Part shown: positions 24,348 through 25,938 of the stretch, one piece after another
Layout of the letters: every line of letters starts with the position of its first letter
How positions within the stretch are numbered: the stretch's first letter is position 1
NCBI GenBank assembly: GCA_964394585.1
Contig: CAYMYI010000055.1
Location: 1-25,938 of the forward strand
Source: CAYUJH01 sp964394585
GTDB lineage: Bacteria; Bacteroidota; Bacteroidia; Cytophagales; Flammeovirgaceae
DNA: 25,938 nucleotides
Reading direction: 5' to 3'
Translations under genes and position numbers: made by a program
The notes under the pieces: model-generated
The model's database searches: none
What the model saw: only the letters and a program-made list of their open reading frames with translations
What the model was told of the DNA's origin: nothing

Positions 24348-25205
24348 ATGACGGACGAAAAGAAAATAAAGCCCTTTCAAGGCAATGTGGCAATCATTGT
24401 ACACATCTTGCTGTTTGCCCTTGCCCTGTTCTTTTTTGCCATTCCCGGTTTAGAGTTTTTCGCCTTCCTCATGGTGGTTGCCGGGGCCGTAGGCATCAAA
24501 GGCTATTTTTCGGCGGCTCAAGGCGAAGCCTACGTGATGGTGCTTTTTGGTACTTACAGAGGGACGGTAACCCAACATGGTTTTTTTTGGGTAAACCCGA
24601 TGTATCGTAGAGAGAAAGTTTCGGTACGGCACCAAAGCTACTCTGGGAAAGTGTTGCACGTACACGACGCCAAAAGCATTCCAATCTTGGTATCTATGCA
24701 AGCGCTGTGGTACATTGCCCAACCGGGGAAATTATGGCTAGCAGTAGATAATGCGAGTGCTTTTGTTCAGTTCCATGCCGACCAAGCTCTGCGCGAAATC
24801 GCTGCTAAATTCCGAATGGATACCAACAGCCTGGGTAAAGAGGCTACTTTGGTACGCAATCGGGCGGTTGTAGAGCAGGCTCTCTTACAAAACCTACAAA
24901 GTAGAGTAGCCCCTGCCGGTATTCGGCTAATGGAAACGCGCTTGAACGAACTGAGCTACGCTCCCGAAGTGGCGGCAAGTTTTTGGCAACTCAAACAAGT
25001 GCCTATGGTGCTTGCCAATAAAAATGCGCTGGCAGAAGGCGCTTTAAAAATAGCAGAACGAACGCTGCAACAAATTGAAGCGCGCCAACTTGCTGAAATC
25101 GACGCCGAACGCCGAGCTTCGTTTGTACAAAGCTTGGTAGTGGCAATTTGCAGTGGGCAAACTGAGCAGGCAGCGACAACTACCTCTTTCAAAAACGTGT
25201 TATAA
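24348..25205 (+). CDS. SPFH/band-7 (stomatin-prohibitin-flotillin) domain membrane protein
   Basis: The 285-residue protein begins with a basic cytosolic stretch and two hydrophobic segments (about 14-35 and 37-53). The SPFH domain follows: QGEAYVMVLFGTYRGTVTQH, GFFWVNPMYRREKVS, then a strand set ending in LWYIAQPGKLWLAV. Next comes an alpha-helical part, with ADQALREIAAKF, RLNELSYAPEVAASFWQLKQ, and a final helix ending SLVVAICSG. Members of this family form ring or cage oligomers on membranes and organise local lipid or protease complexes. Compared with close Bacteroidota relatives the length is usual. It stands five bases upstream of mnmD and is probably cotranscribed with it; a functional link between the two is not apparent. 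Confidence 0.88.
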   Translation: MTDEKKIKPFQGNVAIIVHILLFALALFFFAIPGLEFFAFLMVVAGAVGIKGYFSAAQGEAYVMVLFGTYRGTVTQHGFFWVNPMYRREKVSVRHQSYSGKVLHVHDAKSIPILVSMQALWYIAQPGKLWLAVDNASAFVQFHADQALREIAAKFRMDTNSLGKEATLVRNRAVVEQALLQNLQSRVAPAGIRLMETRLNELSYAPEVAASFWQLKQVPMVLANKNALAEGALKIAERTLQQIEARQLAEIDAERRASFVQSLVVAICSGQTEQAATTTSFKNVL

Positions 25206-25210
25206 ACGGT

Positions 25211-25888
25211 ATGAAACTAGAAATCCAAACTACTGGCGATGGTTCGCAAACGTTGTACCGCCCCGATATTGACGAAACCTACCATTCCTCGCATGGAGCA
25301 CTTACCGAATCGCAACATGTATTTTTAAAAGAAGGATTGCAGTTTCAATGGCAGCAGCATGGGCAACATGTGCGTATTTTGGAAGTCGGCTTAGGCACCG
25401 GACTTAACGCCTTACTCACATTAGCATTTTGCCAAGAAAACCCTGGTGTTATCGTAGAATATGTAGGGTTGGAGCCACTGCCCCCTTCTTGGGATGTGTT
25501 ATCACAACTGCAATATCCGGAGCTGCTTCCCGAGGCTACTCGTCCGTTTTTTAAAAGGATGCACCAAGCTGAGTGGGAAGTGAATCACGATTGGCTTCCT
25601 AATTTTTCTTTTGTAAAAACACAGCAAAAGCTAGAAGAGTACTCAACCGATACCTCACCCTTTCACGTAGTGTATTTCGATGCGTTTGCACCGCGCAAAC
25701 AAGCCGAAATGTGGGAGATTTTTCAAATGGAGCGATGCTTTGCATTAACCCAGCCTGGGGGCTGTTTGGTAACTTATTGTGCAATGGGGCAATTTCGCCG
25801 AAACTTGAAGGCGGCAGGGTATACAGTAGCCAAAATCCCGGGGCCTCCGGGCAAGCGCGAAATGACTCGTGCTATAAAATCGATTTAG
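25211..25888 (+). CDS. mnmD: MnmD, tRNA U34 methyltransferase (stand-alone MnmC1-type domain)
   Basis: MnmD methylates the 5-aminomethyl group of U34 in the wobble position of certain tRNAs using S-adenosylmethionine, giving mnm5(s2)U. The 225-residue protein matches the N-terminal half of E. coli MnmC: entry TYHSSHGALTESQHVFL (23-39), SAM motif ILEVGLGTGLNA (56-67), VVYFDAFAPRKQAEMW (153-168), GGCLVTYCAMGQFRRNLKAAGY (183-204, listed by its key residues Gly-Gly, Tyr and Gly) and the end PGPPGKREMTRA. The FAD oxidase half (MnmC2) is absent, as in other stand-alone MnmD proteins, so the enzyme would depend on the ammonium-using MnmEG route for its substrate. The SPFH gene ends five bases upstream. 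Confidence 0.92.
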   Translation: MKLEIQTTGDGSQTLYRPDIDETYHSSHGALTESQHVFLKEGLQFQWQQHGQHVRILEVGLGTGLNALLTLAFCQENPGVIVEYVGLEPLPPSWDVLSQLQYPELLPEATRPFFKRMHQAEWEVNHDWLPNFSFVKTQQKLEEYSTDTSPFHVVYFDAFAPRKQAEMWEIFQMERCFALTQPGGCLVTYCAMGQFRRNLKAAGYTVAKIPGPPGKREMTRAIKSI

Positions 25889-25938
25889 AGTCTGTTGGGG
25901 ATTTACATACTGCAGTTTTTTTGGTAAAATAAAGACCA

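Noticed and set aside
25889..25938. ACTGCAGT palindrome followed by a T-run after mnmD as a terminator
   Set aside because: The palindrome has no loop-forming bases and is only eight bases long, so it cannot form a usable hairpin.

Overview
This window looks like a chromosomal stretch of a Bacteroidota member, most likely a pigmented, gliding-type lineage such as Cytophagia; the genus cannot be fixed from sequence alone. The evidence is a secreted M43 metalloprotease with a type IX secretion (Por/T9SS) C-terminal sorting domain, several matches to the Bacteroidota -7 box TAnnTTTG, a GH3-family adenylating enzyme, a CruF-type carotenoid gene, and very weak ribosome binding sites. A run of ten Ns inside one gene shows that this is a draft or metagenome assembly. 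No tRNA, rRNA, CRISPR array, insertion sequence or phage gene is visible.

Left part (1-6075, all + strand): the 3' end of a GlmU-like hexapeptide-repeat nucleotidyltransferase, overlapped by a lipoprotein cyclophilin, then a T9SS-exported pappalysin-like protease, the LPS export ATPase LptB, and a GH3-family enzyme. These look like core genes.

Central part (6077-18635, all - strand, read right to left): a large membrane-anchored protein of DUF3352-like type with a C-terminal propeller; a GT2 glycosyltransferase overlapping a CruF-like carotenoid hydratase; a lipoprotein lytic transglycosylase; 12 bases later a TIR-like protein; then a 353-base gap; then a nSTAND1 NTPase with one membrane span, a long coiled coil and a propeller; its stop codon overlaps the start of a TonB-dependent receptor that carries an N-terminal helical extension. 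The TIR-like, nSTAND1 and TonB-receptor genes are the most interesting part. Topology suggests a signalling chain from outer membrane to cytosol: receptor in the outer membrane, propeller and coiled coil across the periplasm, NTPase and TIR-like protein in the cytosol. This is an inference, not an established system.

Right part (18818-25888): a + strand SpoIIE-type phosphatase with a coiled coil. It is followed by a tightly packed - strand operon (24108 to 19880) encoding an MsbA-like ABC exporter, a YbhN/UPF0104 membrane protein, a MoaD/ThiS-like protein ending in Gly-Gly, and a six-Asp-box BNR propeller. Divergent from it on + are an SPFH/band-7 membrane protein and a stand-alone MnmD tRNA methyltransferase.
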